Both the position numbers and the translations under genes were made by a program. This document shows, piece by piece, positions 29,750 through 40,807 of a stretch of 42,835 bases of DNA. The notes below the pieces were generated by a model. The model was not told the origin of the DNA. It did no database searches and was given only the letters and a program-made list of their open reading frames with translations. The stretch is from Chara braunii (Eukaryota; Streptophyta; Charophyceae; Charales; Characeae). Position 1 is the stretch's first letter. Every line of letters starts with the position of its first letter. The stretch covers positions 1,831,655-1,874,489 of the forward strand of contig BFEA01000306.1 of assembly GCA_003427395.1 (NCBI GenBank), in the 5' to 3' direction.

Positions 29750-31575
29750 TTAGCCCTGGTGATCTTATTGTTTTATTAAGGTTTTCACCCGGACTTTTAT
29801 TGAATGGCCATTTAACAAAGGTGCTGAGTATTTAATTATGGTTGGTTGGACGAGGGATTGGTGCTTGCATGGCTAAAGGGAGGGGTATGAGTGCAGAGAA
29901 TGGTTGGGGTTGACTCCGTGCGTGGACTGTTGTTTGATTCTTTGGTGTGATTGCAGGTATGTTTTGTGGCACGGATTCTGGACTTTGATTGCCTGCGATC
30001 ACATATATACACATGGTTGTGGAGAACCCCACTGAGACTGTGAGAAGTGATCGTCACATACTTACTCCCTTATATATGTATACGAGTGTGGACCTATAAT
30101 GAATGTTTGCGTGGCCCAAGGGGGGCCCGTGCTAAAAGCCTACTCAGAGGTTAAGACTGAGAGGCATAGGGAAGACCCGTCCTTCTTCTTGTTTGCTTCT
30201 TAAGGGGTTTTCCTTAGTCAGACGTTGGTCCTCGGACGGGATTCAAGGTCCTTGTCCAGGACACCCCAAGCCCTAGACTCTACAGGGAAGGGATCTCCCC
30301 TCGCGTAGAACCTATTTACTCTGCCCGTCGAGACATCCAACCCCGAAGGCAGAAGTGTCGCGAGGGCCGAACGGCATGTCCTTCAGCCGTTCAATATCGT
30401 GGGGGATAACTCCTCACGATATATTCCTTCAGCCATTCAATATCACGAGGCCGGAGCCGCAATTACCACGTATGACTCGCATCATTGGTTGGTACGGGAC
30501 TGGCTTGCAGCCGCGCAGCCTTATATTAGGATCCTGCACGCGACGTCTCGCCGCCCTAGCCTCTAAAGGTTATGGGATCAAGGGACTCGCACGCACGCAC
30601 GAACACTTGGGATTATTATAGGCTTCTGGCACCACCCGAAAACGGGAGGGTACCCCAGGGTCACGATTTCTTTTGGAATAGGGAGACCCCCGACCTACTT
30701 CTGCTTTTTAGAGTTATCATGGTTGGACGTCATAGTCCGTGGCATCCGTCAAAGTCAAACCCCTTGACTTCTGTCCGGGCCCGGAGTGGAATTCACCTCC
30801 AGGGCAGCAAGAAACGAGCCACCACATGTATGGACCTGTGTACCACCCACTCTGCACAGGGTGCAGAAGAGGGTGTGTGGTCTTCAACCGCACATGGCGG
30901 TTGTCCAGCGTCGAGAGATTAGCCCTCAAGGCGCGTGTCAACCGATACTTGTGTTAAATGCGACCCTCGAGATTAACGAGGACTGCACGAGTATGGGTAC
31001 TACATAGTACGCCATCGCTGCGACCGCTTGCGTACGCTTGCATTGCGAGTCGATATGAGTAGGCCCTGCGTCCGCGCGGGTTTATACTAAGTCTCGCGCA
31101 TGACGCCTATCCGATTTCCGCATCGAAGAGTTAAGGGATGGTTACTGAAGGGACTAGGAGTGTTGTGGCGTTGTCTGGTGTGTGTGTGTGTGTGTGTGTG
31201 TTTTATTTTTGTGTTCGTAAAGTGATGTGCGCGTGGTGTGTGGAATGCGTCCTAGTCGATCGACGACGAGTCGCGCTTGGGACCTCAGCCCCCCAGGATG
31301 TCGGTTCGCGTGCGGGTCCGATAGAGGCGTATTACCGCGCGTACCCCATATGCTACAGCGAACGAGAAACGCCCTCGGTTGGTCCACCTCTGCGATTGCA
31401 ACTGATTAACTTTTGTACTGTGGACTGGTAGCTCGGCGGGGATACGCCCATCGAAGGGAGGTGACAGCTCCCGTAAGGTGGAGGTAAGTCGTGCCTCGCG
31501 TAGGCCCTATCCTTTCGTAGGGGCTCGCGGGAGGTATGGCTGGCGCACTCGGCCGGAGCGGCTTGTGGAAGCTCC
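29750..31575. other. Non-coding region before the LINE-like ORF
   Basis: No gene recognised. A 46-bp period repeat, CCTTCAGCCGTTCAATATC at 30380 and CCTTCAGCCATTCAATATC at 30426, flanks the small palindrome ATATCGTG/CACGATAT. The right part may be the LINE 5' UTR, but I cannot mark its start. Confidence 0.45.
31178..31201. repeat. (GT)n microsatellite
   Basis: GT dinucleotide run of about 23 bases. Confidence 0.9.
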
Positions 31576-33588
31576 ATGTATATTTGCGACGAAGGATTAA
31601 GAACCAACTTCTGCGTGACGCGGCCGGGAGGCTCCCGCGCTGCCTCGTGCGGTGCCGGATCAATGCGCTCGACACCGCGGACGGGGAAGCTTGAGATTCC
31701 CCTAGATGGGTTGCCGCAGGCACGAGCATTCTTCATGACCAAATTTTTGCTCCCGTCTGAAACAAGGGTTGTGACCCAAGGGGGCAAGCAAGTCATGGTG
31801 AAAGTTTATCCCAACCATGGAATTGCAAGTAGAGATGAAATCTATACAAAACACGCGAGCAATTGGGTTTTTCACGACGATGTGGCCTTCAAGTCAGTTA
31901 ACGATAAAGCCAGATTGATTGGTAGCCGACTTGAAATCTTGAAAAATAGTGTCGATCTGGCCCGGGATCACTTTTTGATACAATCTGTCACAAACACCCT
32001 GTTTACCGTTCTCTCTTTGCATGAAGCAGACAAAAAAGTGATTGGTGGCTGGAGGCGGCTCCTCTGTGAACGGTCGGAGGTGCGGATCTACCCGTGGGTA
32101 CCGCAGCGAAGGTTGGGACCGGAGGAGAAGAGGGCACAATTGATGCAGGATTTCCACTGGGTCGACTTTCGCCACATCCCGGTCGAAATCCAGGCAGCTT
32201 TTGTATATGATTTTGGTTTGCTCTATGATATTGTTGCCTTCATCGATCCCCTCCCCTCCTACGTGGCTAAGAGGGATGATTACCTGATGCTCGCCCTGGA
32301 TTTCCCCCCGGGCCAGCCTTTCTCCCTCGATGATGTGATCCCGTATCGAGTGGGGGGAAAGGAGTATATGATACACACCGCACACAAACTGCGACCATGG
32401 TGCGATAAATGTAGAGTATATGGACACCTGAGCACCGAATACGGTTGCCCGCTGCACCCACAGAAAAGAGAGCGAATAACAGGAAGGCTGTTGAGAGACC
32501 CGATCAAGATGTCACATTGGAGAACGGTCGATCCGGGGCATGAAGGGTGGGTATTCGTGGAAGATCGCACAAAGGAAGGACATCCGGTGGGATGGATATG
32601 GGAGAGGAATGGGGAGCCGGAATGGGAGACACGTCCCCCAAACACTTGGGTTCTCTCGGCTCCGGTGGAAGAAAAGGTCCAGAGGACGCAATTGAGCCCT
32701 CCGAAAGGGAGCCCGGAAGGAACATACTGGAGGAGTGGGGGAAAAGAAGGGGGGAGGGGGTTCTGGGTTCAAAAACAGCAAATAGAATCCAGACCGGAAC
32801 AGGAAGATAAAGAGAAAGGAAAGGATAAAGAAAAAGGCAAAATAGTCCCCAGAGCGGCCCAGGGCCAGGCAGCGGCACCTTACATCCCAGAGGGGGACAA
32901 TGGGAGGGCCGAAATAAACAGCAAACCCTCCCCACGACAACAGGGCGGGATGACGGGACAACAGGGGGTAGGAAACGCGGCGGAGGGACAGGGGCCGGGC
33001 GACACGGCGGGGCAGCAGGGAGCAGATGAGATGGCAATGCAGATTGAGACAATATACAACAGCTCCACTGAGCAGCAGGGTTCGGAGTGCAGGGAGAGAG
33101 GGGTGGGGGAGCAAACGAAAGGCGGCGAAATGGAGGTGGCAGATGGGTCTAAGGGATCAAGGGCGGTGGATCAGGCGCATGAGGGGGATCCGCAGGAGGA
33201 CCAGATGATGAAGATTGACCCCTTCCTACCTGCGTTTGACCCTGAACCGATGGAGGTTGACCCGCTCCCGGAAAATGCCTGCGCAGTGCCAGAAGGTCTA
33301 CCATGTGAGGAGGGAGAGGAGGAAGGGACCCCGCCGCTGCACCTGCCGGTGCAGCAGAAACTGGTCGATATTGCAGACTGGTTAATGACCAACTTAAAGG
33401 TGAAACATGGCCCCCTCACGGACGACTTTTGGGACAGAAAGTACCTGGATCTGTTCCCCATGTTGGACACGAGCGGCGCGCTCAAAAACGTCCCGGAAAA
33501 TGGTCTGCAATCCGGTGTTAAGTGGACGGAAGTGTGGCACAGAGTGGCCACCATTGTGTTTGCGAGGTTCCAGCCACCCCTTGCATAA
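31576..33588 (+). CDS. LINE-type ORF1 protein, RRM-like domain plus CCHC knuckle
   Basis: A 670-codon open frame. The true start may be the in-frame ATG at 31663 (MRSTPRTGK) or 31735; the N-terminal extension is unsupported. The part from about residue 90 to 270 (SNWVFHDDVAFKSVNDKA, WVPQRRLGPEEK, WVDFRHIPVEIQ) resembles the DUF4283/RRM-like module of plant LINE ORF1 proteins. A knuckle follows at residues 276-291 (CDKCRVYGHLSTEYGC, CX2CX4HX6C). Then comes a low-complexity Gln/Gly/Lys/Glu segment (about 380-500) and a C-terminal block around WLMTNLKVKHGPLTDDFW. ORF1 proteins bind LINE RNA as a nucleic-acid chaperone. The stop at 33586-33588 was created by a tandem duplication. No ORF2 follows inside the window. 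It could also be a domesticated derivative. Confidence 0.6.
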   Translation: MYICDEGLRTNFCVTRPGGSRAASCGAGSMRSTPRTGKLEIPLDGLPQARAFFMTKFLLPSETRVVTQGGKQVMVKVYPNHGIASRDEIYTKHASNWVFHDDVAFKSVNDKARLIGSRLEILKNSVDLARDHFLIQSVTNTLFTVLSLHEADKKVIGGWRRLLCERSEVRIYPWVPQRRLGPEEKRAQLMQDFHWVDFRHIPVEIQAAFVYDFGLLYDIVAFIDPLPSYVAKRDDYLMLALDFPPGQPFSLDDVIPYRVGGKEYMIHTAHKLRPWCDKCRVYGHLSTEYGCPLHPQKRERITGRLLRDPIKMSHWRTVDPGHEGWVFVEDRTKEGHPVGWIWERNGEPEWETRPPNTWVLSAPVEEKVQRTQLSPPKGSPEGTYWRSGGKEGGRGFWVQKQQIESRPEQEDKEKGKDKEKGKIVPRAAQGQAAAPYIPEGDNGRAEINSKPSPRQQGGMTGQQGVGNAAEGQGPGDTAGQQGADEMAMQIETIYNSSTEQQGSECRERGVGEQTKGGEMEVADGSKGSRAVDQAHEGDPQEDQMMKIDPFLPAFDPEPMEVDPLPENACAVPEGLPCEEGEEEGTPPLHLPVQQKLVDIADWLMTNLKVKHGPLTDDFWDRKYLDLFPMLDTSGALKNVPENGLQSGVKWTEVWHRVATIVFARFQPPLA

Positions 33589-33788
33589 TGACCAACTTAA
33601 AGGCGAAACATGGCCCCCTCACGGACGACTTTTGGGAGAGAACGTACCTAGATCTGTTCCCATGTTGGACACGAGCGCCGCGCTCAAGAACGTCCCAGAA
33701 AATGGTCTGCAATCCGGTGTCAAGTGGACGGAAGTGTGGCACAGAGTGGCCTCCATTGTGTTTGCGAGGTTCCAGCCACCCCTTGCAC
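33385..33788 (+). repeat. 203-bp tandem duplication at the end of the LINE ORF1
   Basis: ATGACCAACTTAAAGG at 33385 recurs at 33588 and the units align to their ends, with only a few substitutions and one lost base (TTCCCCATG versus TTCCCATG). The junction makes GCA TAA, so the frame stops after the first unit. Confidence 0.93.
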
Positions 33789-34195
33789 CGCACCCAGCTG
33801 CAGCAGAGGAGAACTGTAAACGATCAGACGGGGGAGGTCCCACCCCTGCCGACCCTTCAGCCGCCAGTCCCGCCACCGGACCCGGCCCCCCCGGACATGG
33901 ACGAGAATACACCGCTGGATCTTGTGAGAAGAAGCAAAATTAAGGCACCTGATTGAGATGGGCCAGGACACAGGACCGCTGTCGCAAGTGGCGATGTTGC
34001 TACTCCCGGTCCGAAAGAAAAATGGGAAATGGGTGGTTGGCCTGACACCAGTTGACAATGGCAAAATGAGAGGAGTCACACTCCAAGGTTGGTCCTCTTT
34101 CAAGGTAGGACACTGCCGATCTGAGGCAGCAGCCGGCATCTTACAAATGCAGCTGGACACGCACATTGCAGAGTTTATGCCCCCCGGAGCACAGG
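33789..34195 (+). pseudogene. Displaced C-terminus of LINE ORF1 and downstream segment
   Basis: After the second duplication unit a Pro-rich frame (PPLPTLQPPVPPPDPAPPD ... DLVRRSKIKAPD) runs to about 33956; it looks like the original ORF1 tail, now out of phase. The next 240 bases have a weakly protein-like frame (LLLPVRKKNGKWVVGL) and end where the copy D LTR begins. Confidence 0.4.
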
Positions 34196-34831
34196 TAAAA
34201 GGGCCTTTACCCGATTCAGACCCTGCTCGGCAAATGCAGCATAGAGGGGTCACTCGCCAGGGTCCAACTCGTGAAAGCAGATCAAAGGACATGTTCTCTG
34301 GGTCAAAAGTCACATCTTAGTTAAACCAAAAGCCAATGTCAAAGGTCACAGTTGTTCCCCTGAACGAACAGTTGCAATGTTTAGATTTGGAGGTCACCTC
34401 TGTTCGTCCAGAGGGTGTGTAGGTCATGTCTGTTCAGGTAAGAGATGTGTCTGTACGTGCAATATGTGTGTCTGTTCGTACAGTATGAGTGTCTGTTCGT
34501 GCAGAATGTGTGTCTGTCCAAAAGGAAGTCAAAGGGCAGGTTTCCAGTTCTGTCTAAGTCTAATATGGGGTCTAGATTCAAGACACCCAGTCCGAAATCC
34601 AGGCCAGATGACCGCAGCAGCAGCAGACCCTGAGGGGAAATTACTGGGACCCACACATATGCATGGGTCTGGGACTGAGGAAGGCCCAAAGTGCCAATAC
34701 AGGCCANCCGCAGCAGCAGCAGACCCTGAGGGGAAATTACTGGGACCCACACATATGCATGGGTCTGGGACTGAGGAAGGCCCAAAGTGCCAATACAGGC
34801 CAATGCAGACCTCGCCAGGGGAGGCCAGCAG

Positions 34832-34838
34832 TATAAAG
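34832..34838 (+). promoter_or_regulatory. TATA box of copy D LTR
   Basis: TATAAAG in the middle of the LTR, the likely U3/R promoter. Confidence 0.55.
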
Positions 34839-35323
34839 CAATAGGCCAGCCTCCCTTGACATCAGATTCCCACTGGCATATTGGTGTGGAAGTGCTGCAT
34901 GCACTTGTGCGCTGGCTGGCTGGGTTAGCGCTGGAGGAGAAGCTGCGCTGAGAGGAAGAAGAGAGCTGGGCGCTGGCTTGCAAGTGGCAGCCATATCTGC
35001 GCCAGCTAGTTAGTATAGGTAGTGGGTTAGTAGTTATTCTACAGTGAGTAGCATTCAAAGTAGATCTTCGTAGTAGGAGTGTGCATGTATGGTGGGACTA
35101 GAGAATCAACACTGAGATCCAAGAGAGTGAGAGAGAGAGTGGGGTAGGATCTGGCTATGATGGATACTTACCTGCTGTGCACTGTACTTGAGTTCTGAAG
35201 GTGGCGCTGGCTGAGCCAGGCCCCATTCTGAAGGTGGCGCTGACTAGAGAATCAACACTGAAGAAACTTGTAACAATGTTGAGCGCTGAGCTTTGGATCT
35301 CGATATACTCTTGTATAATGTGT

Positions 35324-35425
35324 TAATGATTAATTGAGCTGCGCATCTTGGTTCCATCCCATCTCATTTGGACTTAATGATTAATTGAGCTGCGCATCTT
35401 GGTTCCATCCCATCTCATTTGGACT
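35324..35425. repeat. 51-bp tandem duplication inside LTR D
   Basis: TAATGATTAATTGAGCTGCG at 35324 and 35375; units are identical, so it is recent or an assembly overlap. Confidence 0.95.
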
Positions 35426-35518
35426 ATGTGTGAGCTTCATCTTGTGTGTGAGTCCTTGTCCATGCATGCGTTGTGATACACTCCAGCAAGAGGAGGACAG
35501 TCAGGTCCCTTGCAATCT

Positions 35519-35530
35519 TGGTATCGGAGC
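35519..35530 (+). promoter_or_regulatory. Primer binding site of copy D
   Basis: TGGTATCGGAGC, the same initiator tRNA-Met-type PBS as in copy B. Confidence 0.88.
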
Positions 35531-36506
35531 AGAAGCTTGTTGCACTCGCTGCGCTGGCATGAGTAAGGCCGGCGAGACGAAGAGAATGCTGGCTTGAGGA
35601 TGATGCTGGCGATGGTGGAGTTGTGAGACAGAGGTGGATTGGGATTGGGGGAAGAAGTAATCCGAAGAGGAAGGGGCAGAAGATTACTTACTTGGAGCGC
35701 ACTGGAGTGCGGACCAATGAGGAGCTTCATCGACGGCCGCTTCAAAGAGAGAAGTACCTCCTTATCCCCTTACCTGGTTGCGTGTGTGTGTACTCTACTT
35801 CTTTCCCTCTGGTGGTCGCTGCTGCTGCTGTCTACCTAAGGTCTGGTCTGGGAGTCAGGACACAAGTGACTGGTCACATTAGGGGTAGTAGTGGTCAGAG
35901 TCCTGTTGGTCCTCTCTTCTACCCCTCTAATCTGATATCTGCAGGAGGTAGTAAAGGTGGGGAAAATTGGTGTGAAGTTGCCGATTGCCACGTCAGGGTG
36001 CAAGTACGGTATTAAGCAAAGGCAACAGGGCAGCGTTAATCTGTATGAACGAAGTATAGCCCGGGTACTCTGACATAGTTATATTCCAAACTTCTCCCTG
36101 TGCAAGAGGACAAACAATAAAGATTAGTACAAACAGAAACAGCCAGACCAAGAAGAAAGAAAGAAAAATGCTAACTGAGGGAAAGACAGGCAGCGTGTAA
36201 AAGCAAAAAGAAGTCATATTACAGAGTGAAATTTTGTATGGTCCAACATCTGTTATTTCTGAAGCAGCGATTCTCAGAGTTTAGAAAAAAGAAAAAAAAA
36301 AAGGGAATACAACATCCCATCCACATCAGATAGAGTTTCGTAGTAGCTTGGGGATAGTCTCTTGGTGGACCAGCGAAGGACCACCTGTGCTGTCATCCAC
36401 CATGGATGACTATCCCATGCAAGGGATAATGGCCCTTTCGGTTTTGTTGGGCCCCTTGTTTCGGATATTTTTTCCCCTGGGCTTCGGGAGATTCTGTGTT
36501 TCCCGA
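35531..36506 (+). other. Leader of copy D
   Basis: About 1 kb between PBS and gag, without the family-1 TTGACC cluster or CT repeats. Minus-strand donor-like strings occur near 35690 and 35770. No gene seen. Confidence 0.6.
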
Positions 36507-38534
36507 ATGATGATGAGATCAGGAGCAATCAAGCCGGAGCCCACGCCTGCGGAACAGGCTGAAGTGGAGCGCCGCCAGACCGAAAAGAAGAAAGAAAAAG
36601 AGGAAAGAAAAAGACAGAAAGAAGAAGAAATAAAAAAGAAAATGCAGATGGAAGAAGAGAGAGTGAAGAAAGAAATGAAAGAAAAGTTAGAGGAGTAAAG
36701 GAAGAATTACAGACTATAGAAGAAGAAGAGTCTGAAGAAGGGGGAGAAAGACTCCTTAGACGGCGTACAGAGAGGGCAGAAAGTAGTCAGAGAGGTGGTG
36801 AATTGTTTGTTAAACCGCTGGACTGGTACGACCAGTATGCTTATACCAGCGATCAACTCGAAGAGACAGAAGAAGAAAGGGACGTGTTCATTGCAAGACT
36901 GGCAACTATTACAGATTGGAGAGAAAGGGATCTGATGCTTGAAGAGAAGCAGGCAGAACTGCATGCTAAGATGTTGGCAGCAAAGCGACAAGAGTAAGAC
37001 GAAAGGAAGAGATTGCAAGCAGAGGGTACAAGGCTGCACAGAGAGTTGCAAGAACAAAAAGACAAACAAGCGGCAACAGAAGAAAAGTTAGCCCTCTTAA
37101 CCGAAACAGTTCTGCATACCAAACAAGAATTAGAAGCAATGAACAAAACTCTGCAGAATGTTGAGTCCCACCAGTACGAATTTGAAGGAGTCTGGAACAC
37201 CTTCCTTCAGAAATCCGCAAAGGATGTCGATCAGCATAAACAGTCATACATCCAGAAAAATTAGATAATCACATCACACAAACCTTTACTCCCGCCGTGA
37301 TTGATAAGATAAATTGGGCAGCGGCGCAGGAGGAGGAGGAGGTGGTGACGGAGACGGAAATGGAGGAGATGGTGATAAGAAAGGAAAGGGGGTACTGCGA
37401 GAAGACACTGGGATATTAGAAAAATTAAAGTCAAAGTGTCGTGGACTTACACTGGCAAGAGGGAGGAAAGTGTCTTACATTGGATTGCGGCCGTAGAGTC
37501 TTATGTGTACAGTCAGCGCATCCCATAATGGGATAGAGTTTTGATGTCCACTTCATGTATGGTCAGCGATGCGATGAGCTTCGCCATATCGTTGCACAAG
37601 GAAGCAAACTGCCAAACGATGATTGAATATTCACAGCAAACCAGGATTGAAGACTTCTTTAAAGTAGTAAGAGAATGATTTGAAGATAAAAATCTGGCTC
37701 GCCGAACTGAAATGCTAAAATTAAATATTGCGGATCGGAAATGGAAGAGTGCGTCTGTACTCAAAGCAACGATGGACGAACTCTTGCAATGCGCTGAGCA
37801 TGGCCTAACTCCTACTCAAATCCTCAACAACTTCGCTAGGGCACTTCCTGATCCTCTCCGTGCTCAACTTTATCCCCGCACAAAAGAAGAAGGGATGACT
37901 TATGAGAAGTTCAGCAAGATCGCTATACATCATATTGACTTCTTAGCTGAAGCACTGTCATTACTGGAAGGATCTGCGAGCCGGTAAGAAGTGGCAAAAC
38001 CGCACAATCTCAGGCAACATACCTGCGAAAGACAACCTTCTTCCAACTTTTGAAGAAGGAGGTGTCGAAACTCTTTCCCATGACCAAATAGACTATGGTC
38101 TTGAGCAAGGACCCAGCGGTCCGGTAGCTCAGGAGGGGAGCTACGCGGCCGTTGCAGCCTGCGGGGGAGGGCGCCAAGGAAGAGGTCGTGGCCGAGGAAG
38201 AGGAGGCCGCAGACGTGGTGGAAGAGGACCCGGTACCCAGAGGGGTGGTGGCGAAGGTAGCTACTACGCGGGTGGAAGGGGTTATGGTCCCTCGCAAGAT
38301 GGCCGTGGTTTCAATTCTGCCTGGGGAAGAGGAAGAGGCACGTGGTACAACAATTGGGATAAGCCATACCCACCTCATCCAGGTCTACCCGAAGGGGAAC
38401 CTTGGAAGAAACTGGGGATCACAGAAAAAGTTTGGCAGGAAAGAAAAGCTCCCGACCAGTGCCTTAAATGTGGGGACCCCGACCACATTGTCCCTTATTG
38501 CCCTGACTACAAGATGGCAAAAGGGAATAACTAG
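36507..38534 (+). pseudogene. Gag of copy D
   Basis: Starts at one of three adjacent ATGs (36507, 36510, 36513; MMMRSGAIKPEP), like the family-1 N-terminus. A Lys/Glu coiled coil follows; a frameshift near 36690 and a TAA at 36995-36997 break it, and the helix resumes (LHRELQEQKDKQAATEEK) to a stop at 37262-37264. The capsid-like core has in-frame stops at 37526-37528 and 37676-37678, then SVLKATMDELLQCAEHGL and FARALPDPLRAQLYP. A shift near 37960 leads to KWQNRTISGN, an RGG-rich box (about 38160-38280), and an intact CCHC knuckle CLKCGDPDHIVPYC just before TAG TAG at 38532-38537. It would bind and package element RNA; here it is degenerate. Confidence 0.82.
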
Positions 38535-38537
38535 TAG
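38519..38537 (+). promoter_or_regulatory. Gag stop / candidate -1 frameshift region of copy D
   Basis: AAAAGGG (38519-38525), six bases, TAG TAG. The Pol frame is -1 relative to Gag and opens as LVEVPVASTRTSG across the amber pair, as in copy C. In this copy a TAA at 38528-38530 closes the -1 frame just upstream, so a slip at the heptamer would fail. Confidence 0.45.
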
Positions 38538-39241
38538 AGGTCCCAGTTGCCTCTACAAGGACTTCGGGTGTTGAAAAAAAGAAATCCTCCCATTCGAAGG
38601 TCCCATTGGCAGAAACTAAAGAGGTAGACAGTCCCCATCTAGTACACTGTCCAGAGGTGGCAAGCGTATGCATCTCTCTAGATGGATCCCTCGCTGGCAT
38701 GGGTGATGAGTTGGCCGCTCGTCGCCAAGCCTGGACTGAGATGAAGGAACGAAAAGGGCAGTTAATAATTGCAGATCTAGAAGTGAATAAAGTAAGAGTT
38801 GGAGGTATGGTTGATAGCGGATCAACTCGCAGTTATATTAGTAAGAAAGGATTGCAAAAGTTGCATCTCGGGCTAAAGGTTAAGCAATTAGATGAGCCCG
38901 TAGTGAGTAAATTAGCTAATAGTACAGTAACTCTGATGGATAAATATGTTGAAGGGGTAAAGATATACTTCCGGCTAGAAGCAGAGGGGAAGGTGGAACG
39001 CGTTCTCCACTCTCTGACTCTCTTGGTGGAAGATAATCTTCCTTTTGACATTCTCTTAGGTATGGATTGGGGTGAAGTTGCAAATGCGGACATAAAGATG
39101 AGGGACCATGAATGTAGGCTCCCTAGTCCACACGAGGGAAAGAAGAGAATCCGCCTCTTTCATGAATCAGGTAAGGAAAGCAGCTTAGCTCATTGTTGTA
39201 TGAGTGCCCCCGCGTTCGTCCGCCATGTGAAAAAAGTATAA
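38531..39241 (+). pseudogene. Protease region of copy D pol
   Basis: The Pol frame runs through CISLDGSLAGMGDELAAR and KGQLIIADLEVN to MVDSGSTRSYISKKGL, the aspartic protease motif (about 38811-38848), and ILLGMDWGEVAN. The frame is lost at about 39235 (RHVKKV then stop) and resumes as [12 protein letters not shown]. Otherwise intact and more conserved than gag. Confidence 0.85.
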
Positions 39242-40285
39242 CTTCTAATCAAGTCTTTGATGCATATGTGCGCGCAGTAAAAGAAGGTGAAGCTAAAGAA
39301 GAGGCAACGTCCCCAGAGATTGAAAAGATTTTAAAAGAATTCGCAGGTGTGGCAGAGGCCCCAAGCGGTGTTGTGGAACGCCCTATCAAACATCGCATTG
39401 ATATCATTCCAGAAAATCAAATTCCTAAGGGGCCTATATACAGAATGTCACCTAAAGAGTTAGATGAACTGCGAACTCAGCTTGATGAAATGTTGGAAAA
39501 GGGATGGATAAGACCTAGCTCCTCGCCTTTTGGTGCGCCAGTGCTTTTTGTGCCAAAGAAAGATGGTGGGGTCCGCATGTGCATAGACTATAGAAGACTA
39601 AATGATATAACTATTAAGAATGTTGAGCCATTACCCCGAATTGACGATTTGTTGGATAGAGTGCAGGGTAGCAAATACTTCACTAAGATCGATTTGAAGC
39701 CTGGCTACCATCAAATCGAGGTAGAGTCAAAAGACCAATATAAAACTGCCTTTCGAACAAGGTATGGGCACTATGAGCTTATGGTGTTGCCCTTTGGTCT
39801 TACAAATGCCCCTGGCACTTTCCAAAGAACGATGAATGAACATTTTCGCAAATGGCTTGATAAGTTTGTCGTAATCTACCTTGACGATATTTTGATCTTC
39901 AGTAAAGATTTGAAAGAACCATTGTGAGCACCTTCGACTTATGCTAAATAAATTGCGTGAGACAAATCTGAAATTGAACCCAAAAAAGTGTGAGTGGGCT
40001 AAGCGTCAGGTTTTATATCTAGGGCATGTACTTGATGGTGACAATATTAAACCGGAAGACACAAAGATTGCAGCGATTCGTGATTGGCCTAACCCCCGCA
40101 CTTTGACAGAGTTGCGGTCGTTCCTTGGGCTAGCCAACTATTATCGGAAATTCGTTAGACACTTCACGATAATTGTTGCTCCCCTTCGCAGATTGCTAAA
40201 GAAAGAAACTATCTGGAAGTGGGACTCAGATTCTACAGCTTCGTTTAAGCGTTTAAAGAAATGTTTGATGGTTGTTGATCCATGA
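39242..40285 (+). pseudogene. Reverse transcriptase of copy D pol
   Basis: Shows [61 protein letters not shown] and an intact YLDD at 39877-39888. A one-base shift near 39915 ends the first frame; the second (LRLMLNKLRETNLKLN ... GLANYYRKFVRHF) continues to a TGA at 40283-40285. Apart from these two lesions the polymerase domain keeps the key residues. Confidence 0.87.
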
Positions 40286-40807
40286 TTGCCCTTTGTAGTC
40301 ACAACCGACGCAAGTCAGTATGGGATAGGCGCTGGAAGTGGGACTCAAATTAATTATCCAGTTTTGAAGATTGTTGATCCATCGTTGCCCTTTGTAGTCA
40401 CAACCGACGCAAGTCAGTATGGGATAGGCGCTGTACTCCAACAGGATGATGGGAACGGATACCGGCTTGTTGAGTTCATGTCCCGACGACTGCATAATGA
40501 GAAGGTCGCCGCTTCTACGTATGAGAGAGAGTTGTTTGCTCTCCGGGAAGCCTTGGATCACTGGCGATATTACCTCTTAGGACGCCACTTCAAAGTGTAC
40601 TCGGATCATGAGACACTTCGCTGGCTTAAAACGCAGGCCCGAATGACACCTAAGTTGACTAGGTGGCCCGCTGAGATCAATCAATATGATTTTGAGCTGA
40701 AGCCAGTTAAGGGTAAGTATAATGTTGTCGCTGACGCATTAAGTCGACGATCAGATTTCTTCGGTGCCATTGTAACATATTTAGATGTGGGCACCGACCT
40801 GCAATAG
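40286..40807 (+). pseudogene. RNase H of copy D pol, with internal duplication
   Basis: The first acidic block FVVTTDASQYGIGA occurs twice (about 40290-40333 and 40390-40433). The second copy continues normally into VLQQDDGNGYRLVEFM, YERELFALREALDHW and YSDHETLRWL, so the catalytic Asp-Glu-Asp residues are present. A TAG at 40805-40807 follows DVGTDLQ. RNase H removes the RNA strand after minus-strand synthesis. Confidence 0.85.

Larger units (their letters stand above)
34196..35514 (+). repeat. 5' LTR of copy D
   Basis: Starts TAAAAGGGCCTTTACCC (TA rather than TG) and ends near TTGCA, four bases before the PBS. It contains a block repeated around a single N (about 34610-34706 and 34708-34803), which is probably an unmerged contig overlap, and a true-looking 51-bp tandem duplication at 35324-35425. 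Without the overlap the LTR would be about 1.22 kb. Repeated TGTCTGTTCGT-like strings lie at 34400-34520. Confidence 0.82.

Noticed and set aside
29750-31575. Ribosomal RNA fragment
   Set aside because: GC-rich with stem-loops, but none of the universal rRNA strings I would recognise is present.
36348-36506. Hydrophobic leader peptide upstream of Gag D (MDDYPMQGIMAL...)
   Set aside because: In frame with gag, but not shared with family-1 Gag starts; more likely untranslated leader.
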